64,000 nucleotides of DNA from Tenebrio molitor (GCF_963966145.1 NC_091049.1:27094001-27158000); one strand, 5' to 3'. Positions 11,331 to 23,752 are shown, counted from the stretch's first letter. Numbers and translations: made by a program. Notes: generated by a model not told the origin, from the letters alone.

Positions 11331-11530
11331 TCTTCATTGAATGAAGCTAATGAGTCATCCGAGGACAATAATTTAACAGTTCCTTTGATATCAAAATCGG
11401 CTACTTTTGCTACCACTTTCTTAGCTAGTGATAAATGTGTAAGTTTCTTAGAAGCAGTTCGTATTACAAAAATTAATCTAAATTTACTAAAGATTTGCTT
11501 AACCGCCTATGGAACGATTTAAAACAAGGA

Positions 11531-12154
11531 AGTAACAAAAAACAATCGAAAGTGTGAATCCTTTTTATTCATGAAACGCAGTTGTAACTTTTCATGCCAT
11601 TCAAGGAAAACAGCAGTAATAAAAAAAAACTATTACCAGTAAAAATAAATGTCCATTCCATTTAAGTATGTATGCAGTGTCGAATAGCATAGGGACTATT
11701 TTCCCGTCGTTGATTGGTCAAAATGAAAGAAAAGTTTACACTATGCAATGTTCGATTTTTGATACTACTGTCAAATTTTGATATTTCATAGATTTTTTGG
11801 TTATTAGTGTCAAACTTATCGAGTTTTTGTATCAAACGGATCATTAAACTACAATTTTGTTATTAGAATACAACTACCGTGAGTTCCTTTTTTTTGTTAA
11901 TTTTGCTTGGAATGTATGTTTTCAAATTTGCCGCGTTCGTTAGTTGTGAAACGTTCTCCATTCGAAGCGACATCTACTGGAATGGACTTTAGGAATCCGA
12001 AAACCCGTAGGGCACATAAAACATTTGTTGTATGTAATAAACAAGCTGTGCTACAGTGAGAATACATTTATTTAAAAAAATTATGCAAAAAATTGCAACA
12101 ATGATTCACATAGAAACTGAACAGTTGGTTTTTAATTGATTAGATCTTCCCAGA
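11531..12154. other. intergenic, no gene seen
   Basis: AT-rich sequence with no recognisable exon. The short open frames show no family features. Confidence 0.35.
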
Positions 12155-12223
12155 TCAAGCGTCTTTTTGTAAGTTTGTAAATTTCACAAATTGTCGCAGA
12201 TTTGCTTGTAAATTATTTCTCAC

Positions 12224-12544
12224 AGTAATTGCCAATTTGTGGTCTACAACAATTCCAGCAAAAGTGATCGCAAATGGTTTTAGGCAATTCATCATGAAAA
12301 TGTGTAAAACCATCTTGTTTCTCTTGTCCCAATAGTACCACGAACATTTCGCCAAAGTGTCAAAATTGCAACCACTCTGAAAATAGGTATTTAAATTAAG
12401 GTTGTTCAAGAAAATCTAGGTTATTCTAGTTACCTCATCGATTAGCATCTGACCAGCTTGACAACAAGTGGCAACAACAAGAACGTTAAACATAATCGCG
12501 AAATATAAGCGAATCTTCAAAATGGGGGTTGCGTCCTCATAAGT
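12224..12544 (-). pseudogene. OR fragment, exons 5-6 of the OR-4 type
   Basis: Exon 5 at 12544..12434 (111 nt, ending LIDE) and exon 6 at 12376..12224 (153 nt, GCNFDTLAKCSWYYWDKRNK to HKLAIT) have intact splice sites and open frames. The ATGTTTCGTACA-type exon 7 and all upstream exons are missing. It is the outlying, most diverged relic of the 7-exon OR lineage that fills 16-64 kb. Confidence 0.75.
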
Positions 12545-12730
12545 CTAGAAAAAGTCATCCTGATATGTTGTCTAATTGTACCGTGCGATCGAAAATAAAA
12601 AAAAAATCGAGATAGCTATGATTAATACACTTCAGTTGGCAGCATGTAAAGATTTAATTCAAATGTCATTACAATGGTAATTGTCGTTATTAATTATTGA
12701 CTATTAAAATTTGCCATTACAATATGTTCA

Positions 12731-13060
12731 CTTTAGAGCAACAAATTTTCATTGTTCAGTGTTTCTTCAGCAATGGAGAAAGGCTTGGTCCTATTCGACA
12801 CCTCGAGTTTTTGAGGAATTTCAACAAAAGTTTCCGGACTTTCAAGGCACTTAACCAACAACTTGCCCAGAAATTCTACAAATGCGTAAACATGTTTTTG
12901 TAAACTCGTAGTGTTCTGCGCAAAAAAGGCAGTAGACGACCGACAAAAAGATGAACTGAAAATATTGAAGAGGGTGAACAAAAAATTATTGCAGAGATTA
13001 ACCCAAGAAAATAATATATCATTTGGAACAGTTCCTTTTATCCTTAAAAAAGATTTGCAC
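12731..13060 (+). pseudogene. mariner-like transposase N-terminal remnant
   Basis: Starts FTLEQQIFIVQCFFSNGE, a helix-turn-helix N-terminus common to insect mariner-like elements. About 200 nt further, in a shifted frame, it reads GSGRPTKR, the usual GRPR-type linker. Multiple frame breaks. Possibly the same element family as 5542-5703 and 20430-20700, each preserving a different part. Confidence 0.45.
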
Positions 13061-13671
13061 TTTTTTCTCTATCGTTTGTCTGTTGTGCATGAAATTACTC
13101 CTTGACAATAAGAGTCCTCACAACCGACAACAACCTCAACGATCGATGATCGTTGGATCTTGGATCGATTTATAAACAAGGGCCGTGCGCGTGCTCCGTG
13201 CTCACCGTTGACGTTAAATAAAAGTGCGGGAGTTTGAAATCTCATTGTTTCATTGCACTAGCTGAGGAAATTCTTTTACAACCGACAGGTCACACAAAAT
13301 TCTTTATGAAAATCAAGATTTCAACATTCACAAAATCACTAACCTAACTTTTAAGACTGACATCAGATAATTGAAATCTTAACGAATTGCTACCGGAAAT
13401 TTTTGGTCAGCGCCTATCCTAATTTTTTTTTTCGATTTCACGGTATAAACAACGCTGTGAACAAAATCGGAATTTTTATAAAATAATTATTCGTCTGTCA
13501 ACCCTTTTTAATTTGGATAGATTTTGTAAGTACATTTTACAATTATGTACAAGTTTCTTGATTAAATCTAATCTTATTTATTCATTTCAGCTTTCAATAT
13601 GTCACATTTAGAAACGAATTTGTTAAAATTTGAGTTTAGTTTATCTGGCGCTCGTTAGCGGAGATAATAAC
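13061..13671. other. intergenic, no gene seen
   Basis: Contains a short GC-richer patch (13130-13230) with TTTATAAA and AATAAA motifs that could be an old LTR or promoter remnant, but boundaries cannot be drawn. Confidence 0.3.
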
Positions 13672-13695
13672 TTTATTTGTTACTAAATTGTAAAC
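13672..13695 (+). repeat. 24-bp inverted repeat, left copy
   Basis: Begins TTTATTTGTTACTAAATT. A perfect inverted match lies at 15122-15145. The pair encloses the tyrosine recombinase gene, 1,474 bp outer to outer. Confidence 0.8.
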
Positions 13696-13846
13696 GTCAT
13701 TTATTCGAACTGTCACTTGACGTTGAAAAGTCATTTTAACTGGCTAGTAGCGTTAAATTGACAGCAGACCAGTTATGAATTTAACAAGTTAGTAGAGAAA
13801 TTTGAAATATGGAAAGGACAGTAGCGTTTTTAACATTTGAACATTT

Positions 13847-15103
13847 TTATTTCTTTGTTTCATACAAATTAAAATTAAATGTACAATTAGAATTTCCGCT
13901 AATGTCGAACATTCCTGAAGCGGAAGTGAATTCGCTCGTCATTGGACAATTAATTGTAGAACCTCCCGAAGTGGAAGCCACATTTGTCGAAGTGGAAGCC
14001 ACATCTGTTGAGTTTCGTCCAGGAAACATTTTTTTCGCAATGTCAATTTTTTTATTGATGAATCATCCACATAACCTTCCGCAATTCCACTACTTTTCCA
14101 TCCTCCCGCACGTTTTAGTGTCAAAATATCTCCACCTGCATCCACAACCATTGTTGCTGCTGATCGGCGAAATGAGTGACCTGTGTATAATTCAGGTTCT
14201 TGTAGCCCTAAGTATGTTGCAATTTTTTTCGGTACACTCCAATAGTGTGCTGGCTAACATTGAGGGAAATACATTTGCCATTACGGTAGGTTAAAAAGAA
14301 ACGTAATTGGTCTGCTTGACGAGGACGAAGAGCTGCATATTTTCTGTACAAAACACAAGGTTGAAAACTGCAGCCCTCATCTGTGATCGTAAATCTCCTT
14401 GTTGTTAAATTCTTTGTATTCCGTAAAGTGACGATAATATATTTCTCAACATCTTCTACGTCCTTCACCGTCAACGAGAGAAGCTCGTCACACCGGCAAG
14501 CACCAAAAATTCCAAAAATTGTAATCACTTTATATAACAACCAATAGTCATCAGGAGCTTCAACAAGAAATTTTTCCACTTGCTCTTTTGTTAAAACCCT
14601 TGCCTTCTTCGGCACGTAACGCTCATTCTTTCTCTTGAGAAAAGCAATTACCTTATGAAATCTACAAATGTCAAGTTAAAATATCACTTTTTTGACAACG
14701 TCTGTAATAGGAAAACAAACCTGCGAACTTCAGCATTTTCTTTAATTTCCAGGCAGCTTTTTAACATGGACCATTTCGACCACAAAGAATTGGGGCTAAA
14801 TTTGTCTGATAGTTGGTGAAGATACACCAAAAGAACGTCTTCCGTTACACCAGTTACGTTATTGTTTTTCTGCCAATTTTTAAATTCTTCATATTCTCGT
14901 TCATATCTTGCTAAAGACTTTGCTGGCAGTAAATTGGAAGCCACGTTTATAGCTTCCTTTTTGATTTCTTCTGGCACGTTCATTTGAGAAAAAATCTTGA
15001 CGGAAATAAACAATTTGAACAAACGGCGCGTTGTCATAGTAATTGTACTTCTAAGGTTTCTGAGTTTTGAGCAATAATTTGGAAGAAAACAGAATTTGAT
15101 CAT
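13847..15103 (-). pseudogene. Crypton-like tyrosine recombinase, two frame breaks
   Basis: Exon 1 is up to 15103..14721 (start uncertain: Met 15103, or internal MTTRR or MNVPEE) with the core-binding part KSLARYEREYEEFKNWQKNN. A 59-bp GT-AG intron follows, then exon 2 from 14661. Catalytic residues of the tyrosine recombinase fold are visible in order: Arg in GACRCDELLSL, HxxR as GHSFRRSAAT, and the nucleophile Tyr in SSGIAEGYVDDSS. The Ser/Thr-rich tail ends SNCTFNFNLYETKK at 13847. The frame slips by one base at two A-runs (about 14210-14225 and 14025-14035). Family knowledge: Crypton DNA transposons use such an enzyme. It may be a recently dead copy or carry homopolymer sequencing errors. 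Confidence 0.75.
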
Positions 15104-15121
15104 TTTTAATTTTATTTAGTT

Positions 15122-15145
15122 GTTTACAATTTAGTAACAAATAAA
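15122..15145 (-). repeat. 24-bp inverted repeat, right copy
   Basis: Exact reverse complement of 13672-13695, just outside the first possible Met of the recombinase. Together the two may mark the ends of the element. Confidence 0.8.
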
Positions 15146-15161
15146 ATATTATACAAGACAC

Positions 15162-15259
15162 GCCAGGTAACTGGTTTTACTGGCTCAAGGAGGTAACTGA
15201 CTCGTCTTCGACTCGTCAGTTATATCCTCCATTCGCCAGTAAAAACCATTTTACCTGGC
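15162..15259. repeat. 98-nt imperfect hairpin
   Basis: Starts GCCAGGTAACTGG and ends ACCATTTTACCTGGC. Inner arms TACTGGC/GCCAGTA and GGAGG..TAACTGAC/GTCAGTTA..CCTCC pair around a TCGTCTTCGACTC loop. It lies directly beside the recombinase element, so it could be a structural end of it or an independent foldback repeat. Confidence 0.7.
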
Positions 15260-16612
15260 TTGTAATGTAAAATACTATTATGTGCTGCTCGTCAGCGTCA
15301 GATGCCATGACAATGATCAATGAAGTGACACTTTAACATTATCAATCCAGCAGTACAATGTCATATTTTACTGACGTTGCTGGAAAATTTCACAGCGAAG
15401 TGCAAATTGGTATAAACTCCGTGCTTGCTAGTAAACCTTCACTTTTCTTTATTTGTAAAAAATCGACTATTATTCAAAATGCCTAGTCATTTACAACAGT
15501 ATTTCGCGGTGTTTACTCTATGCCGAACTGCCATCAGGCATTTTGCAAAATGACTGAAAACGGCAGGTCATTTTGAATAATTGAAAGTTATTATTCAAAG
15601 TGACAATGTTTTGCAAAATGTCTAGGTTTTTTGCAAAAAGCCTAATTCTGCTATAAGCCTGCGACATATACAGCGTGGAACAAAATGAATTTCATCTAGT
15701 TGTACCTTTGCATTACCTTTGTAAAATACGAAGTGCCGCTATACAAAAAAAAAAAGAAGACAGTAGTCTAACCTCAAAATATACAACTGTGATTTGTCGC
15801 GAAGGGATGATATGTCTATAATATTCTTTCGTTGGCAAATGACATCAGAAGTTGCCATCATGGATCATCACCATTATGAACTTCTAAATTGAATGAACTA
15901 AAATTTGGAAAATTCTTACTGAAGCTAACGTTGACCTTCTCAGTGACACTGGTGGTCGCTCGTTCACTTATGGAGCTGGATGAAATAATAATGTAATACA
16001 TGTTGTCAAAAAAAAAACAATTAAGTCTTCAGCTTTAAACAAAAATTGAGCTCTTGGAAAGTGTTGATTTGAAGAAAAGAATAATCACATGATATTTGGA
16101 AAAATTAATATTTTACAATTTATTCATTGATTTGTCCGTTGTAGACGCATTAGTCAGACTATTAACTAGAATATTTAGTATTTTTTTCAATCGATTGGAA
16201 GACATAATAAATAATTTTATTATTTTTAGTACTTAGGTAAGCGATAGGTACATGTATCTACTTACGATGACCTAAATATTTAATAATTTCGGTAAAAATC
16301 ATTATCACCTTCATTATATTGCTACTGATACGTTGCTATACATCAAAAGCAGTAATTTAAGATTGAGATAATCAAACAAAGAAAATATCTGTTGATGCAC
16401 AATAGTAGATAATCAGTCCCTTCCTAAAGTAGAAAGGAGAATTAAGGACTTGCTTCAGTGGCAAGCACTAGTTCAACGTTTCAAAATTCATAATTAGACA
16501 ACTATTTCGCTACTTGCGAAAAATATTAGTTGAAGTTGCAATTTTAGAGATAACAATTTTGGCAAAATTATAATTTGTCCGAATATTCCATCTATTTTAC
16601 TGAATTAGAAAG
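15260..16612. other. intergenic; OR-4 5' flank
   Basis: AT-rich. From about 16080 onward the sequence matches the 5' flanks of other OR copies (for example around 23500-23640 and 25425-25500 inverted), so it is the duplicated upstream region of the 7-exon OR family. No coding signal. Confidence 0.45.
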
Positions 16613-18119
16613 ATGAATCGAGTAACTCCCTTCGATGGTAAGTTTTTCACAAAACTTAGTTATTCATTACTCATTAGAGATGATAAATTCCAGAGTCTGA
16701 TGATCCATTCATGGGATTGAAAAAAGTATTTTATGAGTTCGGCTACCACAAGTTTACAAAGATTTTAAACGCTTCTATGAGCTTAATTAGTTCCTGTGGT
16801 ATGTTGCTCTGTTTTCATTATTTTATAGAGAATTTCAACAAAGATTTGGTTATAAGATATTCACCGTCAATGATCGTTTACATCTACGTAAGTCCAAATT
16901 TTAATCTGCTTCACTGCATCTTTCCGTTGTACAATTGTCACTACAGATGACGATAACGATGTTTATCTCCATGGTTCTCGAAAAAAGGGCTCATTATTTG
17001 GTCAGCGAACAGAAACGTCTGTTTTGGTCCATCGACAGCGCTGGCCCTCAAGCACGTCTTTTGATTTTGAAGAGTGCTTCACAAATTAATCGCTTCACCT
17101 ATCTTATTTACACAATTTCAGCTGCTTGGAGCATTGTTTTGTTACCAGTTTTTGGCAGTCACAGAGAATGGTTGCTCGCTGAGTACCTTTTTGACCGATA
17201 TTTCGGGTCAAGTTCAAATATTTTATTCCATGTGGCATTTTCTTTTGCACCTTTCTTTATTTACACATCAGTTCGTCACTGTGGCAGCTTGTTGTACAGC
17301 ATATTGCAGTTGTACTTGCAAATGTTTTTGATCAATCAACGCATTTTGCAAATTTGCGATGACAAGACTGTTCTTGAGAAACTGACGTTTGAACAACGTG
17401 TCCGACACGAGAACGAAACATTCAAAAAGTTATGTTTTTGTATCGACCATCATGTTGTAATAACAAGGTAGATTCACAACACAAATTCTAGGTATGTCTT
17501 TGTAAGAATTATATTTGTAGGGTAACGAAGGAACTAGTGGAAATGGTGAGATCTGTGATGGCATTTTTTTTGCTTCTAGGTGTTCTAATTTGTATTTCTG
17601 CATTGTACTTCGTATCCTATGTGCGTTTCATTTAATAACAGAAGTAGACAACAGATTAGGATGATTGTGAATGTTTCAGATTTATGCAGACGCGAGCAAC
17701 ATTTTGAAGATTCGGTTATGTTTCGCTACTCTCTTTAACGTTGTTGTTGTTGCCACTTTTTCTCACGCTGGTCAAATCCTAATCGATGAAGTATCTAGAA
17801 AGTAAAACTTTTCTTTATCAATCCATATTAATTGAAATATTTTCAGAGTAGTTGCAATTTTGACACTTTAACGAAATGTTCCTGGTACAACTGGAATAAG
17901 AAGAACAGGACGGTTTTACACATTTTTATGACGAATTGCTTAAAACCATTTGCGATCACTTTCGCTGGAATAGTTTTAGACTACAAAATGGCAGTTACTG
18001 TGAGAAAGTATTTACAAGCAAATATGCGATAAATTGTACAATTAATTTTTTTGCAGATGTTTCGTACAGCTTGTAGTTACGCTCTGATCTTCTCCAACTT
18101 ACAAAAAAAAGCCGCTTGA
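16613..18119 (+). CDS. OR-4: intact odorant receptor, 388 aa
   Basis: Seven exons: 16613..16637, 16694..16887, 16947..17467, 17521..17620, 17680..17790, 17847..17999, 18057..18119 (25/194/521/100/111/153/63 nt). All are GT-AG with closed frame, stop TGA 18117-18119. Starts MNRVTPFD; exon 2 gives ESDDPFMGLKKVFYEFGYHKF and the first membrane segment. Exon 3 has LFWSIDSAGPQARLLIL and two or three more segments, exon 5 ATFSHAGQILIDE, exon 6 the last helix (LKPFAITFAGIVLDYKM), and exon 7 the C-terminal MFRTACSYALIFSNLQKKAA. It is the only plus-strand member of the 7-exon lineage here. 7tm_6 odorant receptor; ligand unknown. Confidence 0.92.
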
Positions 18120-18720
18120 AATGGGAATATCCAATTATCACCAAATTCTTGTTGTCTAAAATTCTTTGAATACATAAATATTTACAGAATTATGTGTCAC
18201 TGCAATAATAATACGGTGATAGATATTTTTTTAAATTAGCCAAGCACTTCTGTAACACTTAATGTCTTATGATTCTATGTCGCATATAATAAATATAGTG
18301 AAGCACCTTCCCAAAACATTTAGACGATTGGATTATTCTTTTCGCATGAAATTTGAAACAAAATGCATTTTCACTATAGTATCTTAGCATAAATGAAGTG
18401 GATAACAGTTTATTTATTTATTTAATAATAATAAATTAAATTAAATTAAATTTATAGAAGTAGGTACCTATTGGTCTTGTTTGTAACAAAAATACATATA
18501 TTGAAAAGGTTCTGTTATTTCTTTCCCCTGCTAAATATATTTATTTGAGTAAAATGTCGAGGAAATTGTGACGTAAAGATTTCCGTAAAAATCGATTTGT
18601 ATCTGCAGAGCACCAAATGTTTTCCTTTCTTGCCAACCTAACGTAGCTGGCATTCTTGTATGATTTGTGACTTTGTGAGGTGGTTCTCGCGTGTTCTGCG
18701 CACCATACTAGACACTACAG
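18120..18720. other. intergenic, no gene seen
   Basis: AT-rich 3' flank of OR-4, including a TTTATTTATTTA/AAATTAAATT run near 18410-18455. Confidence 0.4.
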
Positions 18721-18734
18721 AGTTCTCAGAACGA

Positions 18735-20340
18735 ATAAAAGGGAAAAAGGTTCTAACAGGGCCAAAGGGTAGCTTTCTTCACGTGTCAGCTGACCTAGCT
18801 TGGTCACTGGCCCCCTTGGGGGTGACGCGGCTAATTTTGTGCTCTTACGCCGGACCACAGCAAATTGAGTGCGACGGACACTGGCGGTAGCTTCCCGAAC
18901 TCGAGACTCCAAGACACAAATAATGAATGAAAATGTTTTATAATGATTGTATAATAGTTCGCCTTGGCGACAGCATGTTTCCCCAATCGATAAATGCAAG
19001 AAGATCACATCATTCGCGATAAAGAAATTAATTCAAGATTCTAAAGAGTCGCGTGGTCATCAAATGCTCAAAGAAAATAATATAATCTTTATTTTCACAC
19101 GATAGGGAACTAATGTTGTGTGAATAATTACCTAAACCGCGACTACAATGCAAGTACGAGTACAAGAATTAGAAAAAATAATTTACCTTGTAAATGTAAA
19201 GCACATGGTCACAAAATCGGCTGTCGAAGGTACCGAACGTACCTCCGGCTACTTTGGAGATCAAACCCCAAATGAATCAAAAAAGCCTCGTTTCCCGTCC
19301 CGCATTCGGTTTTATCATTTTTGGCGCACCTCACTTTCGCAACCCCTACTTGACCAAAGCGACCAATCAGCTCGGTTCTACTTTACTTGTTACTTACGCC
19401 GATCGCGACACCTTTTGAAATAGCAGTTTCCGGTTGCCACCAAAATTTTAAATATTTAAATTTAGACTTTTGTTAGGATCAGACCGAATGTACATAATTT
19501 GTTGTTGAATTAGAACTCTGAAAAAGAAGACTAAATTACTGACTCTATACAATAATAAACATCAACATCAAGAAACAAACAGAATTAAAATTGAAACAAA
19601 TTAACATTATTTTGAAACCTAAATTGGGCTTGAAATGCTGTTACGCAAGTGCCATGTCATGCAACTAAATTCTGTTGATCTACTACTTCTAATAACTGTT
19701 CTACATTGGTTTGATTCCCCAAAACTGTTCTAATTAATTCCGTAATTTTCATTCTCTTTCTCTCACTCACAACTCTGAACTCTACGACTACCTGGCTTTA
19801 CCGTTGCCCTGTTGTCTGTGTTTTCTACCGACTCCCTTTCTACTTTGCTTTGTTACTTTTCTAACTACAAGTGCAAACGATTCTAGTTATTTTCTACGAT
19901 AAATCTCTCTGTTTCTAATTTGCAATTCTCGCCCTTTGATTACAAATATGCAACAAATTTGAGAATGCTAAAAAAAGTAAATTAACCTAATGAATATTGA
20001 TTTGGTGGTTCTCTCAATTTGAAACCTGCTAACATCAAATTCATTAATTCAATTATCCCCTGATTTTAACTGGACTCTCCAAATTGTCGAACGAGTAAAT
20101 TTTGCAATATTTCTTTTCCCATGAAAACTGTTATCTTTGTGTTGTGTTTGGTCCGGACGCGTACCTGCATTTTCAAAGAAAGGTTGACAGATTTTACTTG
20201 AGGAATGTGGTACCACTCTTGCCAACAAATGCATCCATAAAATTTACAACTGACCAGCATTTCCGGTATTTAAGATATTTCGTTGAAATTATTTAAAAAA
20301 TTAAAATTCTTAATTTATCGAACCTATTCGGACCGTTACA
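18735..20340 (+). repeat. dispersed ~2-kb repeat, copy A
   Basis: Long non-coding repeat shared with 41620-43405 (copy B) and 59643-61765 (copy C, inverted). It contains the common blocks GGGTGACGCGGCTAATTTTG, CGGCTGTCG..GGTACCGAACG and GACCAATCAGCTCGG. Copy A lacks the left end but keeps the right end ..CGGACCGTTACA at 20340. No coding frame of note, so probably LTR- or MITE-like DNA. Confidence 0.75.
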
Positions 20341-20429
20341 ATATCCTCACTCTGGGAGTACTGAAAATTCTCCAGTCACAGAACGGGACAGACTTTGTCA
20401 ATAATAGGAAACTGACAACTATTTGACTG

Positions 20430-20700
20430 CACAGACCGCGATGGTAAATTTGGACCCAACATACAATTTAAGACAACTTTCCCTTCAAATAGGTCTATGT
20501 AAATCGTGGATAAGGAATATCGTCAGGAAGTACAAATATCATCCCTAGAAGGCACAGTGTCATCAAGAGATGCTTGCTGTTGACGAAGAAAGTAGGAGTG
20601 TATTCTGTTATGAAATCCAGGAGTGTGCTAACATTGATCGTCGCTTTCTGTCGCCGATTTGCTTCACAAACGAATGCACTTTTACACTAAATAACATAAT
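20430..20700 (+). pseudogene. Tc1/mariner-like transposase fragment
   Basis: Reads LRQLSLQIGLCKSWIRNIVRKYKYHP (helix-turn-helix and linker), QEMLAVDEESRSVFCYEI, then after a short gap DRRFLSPICFTNECTFTLNN. The order fits a mariner-like transposase from its second DNA-binding domain to the second catalytic block, where the usual DE is now NE. Stops are present and the 3' half is missing. Confidence 0.65.
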
Positions 20701-20859
20701 TATGTTGTAATGAAGAATCGTAAGGAAGACATCGTAGACTGGTCAAATGAATACGTTTTATTTGCAATTCCAAAAATTATGCGATAGGTGTAACAACAAG
20801 TAACAGTAAATCTAAATAGTTGGTCTTTACAGTGGAATGGTGACAATGTTTTAAGAATA

Positions 20860-21644
20860 TAGTTCATTATTTATTATATAGGAGAAAGTGCTTTGATACT
20901 GTTAAAAAATAATGAACCAATGTTGTAATTATCTTTGATTGCAGTGCTACATACATAACTAATAATAACTATCTACTTATTCAAATATTCAAAATCGTTT
21001 TAAAGTATAGCTAACTAGAAATAATAATTTGATAATATGGCATAACATCGGCGTCTGCTGACCGACGTAATCACCAAGGGTCTCCTGGAGGAACCTGCAA
21101 ACCGAATCCAGGTCCCGGAGGAACGGCCTATTTTGCATCACTCGGCTAACGCCTCGTGCGCTAAACTTCGGCCTCATGCCTGAAAAGTGAGCTGACAGCG
21201 CTACTCATATGAAAATGACTATTAAAGTATACTGGGCCAAAAAATTGTCGCAAACACTAACCTATTTTTGCATTACTTAAAAATGGCAGAAGTTATTGAA
21301 GCAAAAATGACATATTATAATTTATAACTTATTATTATATTAATTTTATGTTAATAAAGACGTTTACATTTGTGTAGATATGTTTTTTCATCATAAAAGA
21401 ATAGTTCTTTGTGTATCAAGGCCTAAAAAGTGCATCTTTTTCGTGCGGGCCTGGGTTTCTAGTCGAGGCGGAGCCGATTGAGCCATCCTTGTAATTATCT
21501 TTAATTGCCATGGTACATCATAGCTATCTAAATATTCAAATATTCAAAGTAATCTTAAAGTACAGCCAACTATTTCTGGTTGCCATATTGTCAAACTGTT
21601 ATTTCTAACAATTTGAGAATATGACATAAGTGGGCCTTTCAAAT
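20860..21644. repeat. OR 3'-flank duplication, copy 1
   Basis: Nearly the same sequence recurs at 43965-44619, including the GC-richer insert CATCGGCGTCTGCTGACC.. (21040-21200 and 44105-44260). A shorter part (GAAAGTGCTTTGATACT.. into TTGATTGCAGTG) recurs at 29205-29400. It forms the downstream flank of OR-5, so flank and gene were duplicated together. Confidence 0.75.
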
Positions 21645-23141
21645 TCAAGCGGCCTTTTGTAAGTTGTAGAAAACCAGAGCGTAACTACAAGCTGTACGAA
21701 ACATCTGTAAAAACATAAATTTTACAAATTAGCCCAGATTTGTCCATAAATATTTTCTTACTGCAATGGCCATTTTATAGTCTAAAACTATTCCAGCAAA
21801 AGTGATCGCAAATGGTTTTAGGCTATTCGTCATGAAAATGTGTAAAAGCGTCTTGTTTCTCTTATTCCAGTTGTACCAGGAACATTTCGCCATAGTGTCA
21901 AAATTGCAACTACTCTGAAAATATTTCAATTAAAGTTGATAAAGAAAAGTTCAATTTTCTAGATACCTCGTCGATTAGGATCTGACCAGCGTGAGAAAAC
22001 GTGGCAACAATAATAACGTTAAAGATAACCGCCAAACTTAACCGAATCTTTAAAATGTTGCTCGCGTCTGCATAAATCTGAAACATTCACAATCATCTTA
22101 ATCTGTTATCTAGTTCTCTAACTAAATGAAACCCACATAAGATACGAAGTACAACGCAGAAATACAAATTAGAACACCTAGAAGCAAAAAAAATGCGATC
22201 ACAGATCTCACCATTTCTACTAGTTCCTTCGTTAACCTACAAACATAATTCTTGCAAAGATATAACTATCTAGAATTTGTGTTGTCACTTTACCTTGTTA
22301 TGACAACATGATGGTCGATACAAAAACACAACTTTTTGAATGTTTCGTTCTCGTGTCGGACACGTTGTTCAAACGTCAGTTTCTCAGGAACGGTCTTGTC
22401 GTCACAAATTTGCAAAATGTGTTGATTGATCAAAAACATTTGCAAGTACAACTGCAATATGCTGTAAAACAAGCTGGCACAGTGACGAACTGATGTGTAA
22501 ATAATGAAGGGCGCAAAAGAAAATGCCATATAGTATAAAATATTTGAACTTGATCCGAAATATCGATCAAAAACGTATTCAGTTGGCATCCATTCTCTGT
22601 GACTGCCAAAAACGGGTAGCAAGACAATGCTCCAAGCAGCTGAAATTGCGTAAATGAGATACGTGAAGCGATTGATTTGTGAAGCATTCTTCAAAATCAA
22701 AAGACGTGCTTGAGGGCCAGCGCTGTCGATGGACCAAAGCAGACGTTTCTGTTCGCTGACCAAATGATGAGCCCTTTTTTCAAGAACCATGGAGATAAAC
22801 ATCGTTATCGTCATCTGTAGTGACAATTGTACAACGGAAAGATGCAATGAAGCAGATTAAAATTTCTACTTACGTAGATGTAAACGATCATTGACGGTGA
22901 ATATCTTATAAGCAAATCTTTGTTGAAATTCTCTATAAAATAATGGAAACAGAGAAACATAGCACAGCAACTAAGTAAGCTCAAGCAAGCGTTTAAAATC
23001 TTTGTAAATTTGTGGTAGCCGAACTCATAACATACTTTCTTCAATCCCACAAATGGATCATCAGTCTCTGGAATTTATCATCTCTAATGAATAACTATGT
23101 TTTGTTAAAAACTTACCATCGAAGGGAGTTACTCGATCCAT
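21645..23141 (-). CDS. OR-5: intact odorant receptor, 387 aa
   Basis: Seven exons: 23141..23117, 23067..22874, 22814..22294, 22236..22137, 22077..21967, 21914..21762, 21704..21645 (25/194/521/100/111/153/60 nt). GT-AG throughout and closed frame. Starts MDRVTPFD; exon 2 TDDPFVGLKKVCYEFGYHKF; exon 3 LLWSIDSAGPQARLLIL and the conserved LTFEQRVRHENETFKKLCF; exon 7 MFRTACSYALVFYNLQKAA. The protein is very close to OR-4, OR-9 and OR-10. Short antisense frames over exon 3 recur in every copy and are only shadows. Confidence 0.92.
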
Positions 23142-23708
23142 CTTTCTGATTCAGTAAAATACATCGAATATTCGGACAAATAATAATTTTGCCAAGATGG
23201 TTATCTCTAAAATTGCAACTTCAATTAATGTTTTTCGTAAGTAGCGAAATAGTTGTCTAATCAGGAATTTTTAAACGTTGAACCACTCTCGTGGTCAGCC
23301 TCGTGGTCAGCTTACCACTGAAGTGAGTCCTTAATTCTCCTTTCTATTTTAGGAAGGGACTGATTTACTGATTATCTACTATTGTACGTCACCAGACATT
23401 TTCTTTGTTTGATCGTCTCAATCTTAAATTACTACTTTTAATATACGAGTATACCAACGTATCAGTAGCAACATAATGAAGATGATAATGATTTTTACCG
23501 CAATTAGTAAATATTTAATAAGTTACCGTAACTACTATTATGTCTTCCAATCGATTAAAAAAAATACTAAATATTCTACTTAATGACCTGAGTAATGCGT
23601 CTACAACGGACAAATCAATGAATAAATTGTAAAATATTAATTTTTTCACGATCGGGAGTAGAAATCAACTTTTCGGATGTCAACATCGTGACAGAAGTAG
23701 AGCATTTT
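23142..23708. other. OR-5 5' flank
   Basis: Upstream region shared with OR-4, 6, 8 and 10, ending near the block ATGTCTTCCAATCGATT. It probably includes the promoter, but no TATA box stands out. Confidence 0.35.
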
Positions 23709-23752
23709 CTCCCTAGGGAGCAAATATTTGCAAATATTTGCTCCCTAGGGAG
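23709..23752. repeat. 44-bp perfect palindrome
   Basis: Built from four smaller palindromes: CTCCCTAGGGAG, CAAATATTTG, CAAATATTTG, CTCCCTAGGGAG. It can extrude as a full cruciform. It is followed by two ~40-bp tandem copies of GGGAGTTTTCATTTTTTTGAC.. (23747-23829). Confidence 0.95.

Noticed and set aside
11304..11522. 72-codon plus-strand frame
   Set aside because: Antisense to and beyond the LINE RT relic; no features of its own.
22308..22493. recurrent ~61-codon plus-strand frame (also at 27729, 46803, 57468, 37949)
   Set aside because: Antisense shadow of the conserved OR exon 3; present only because the sense strand is conserved.
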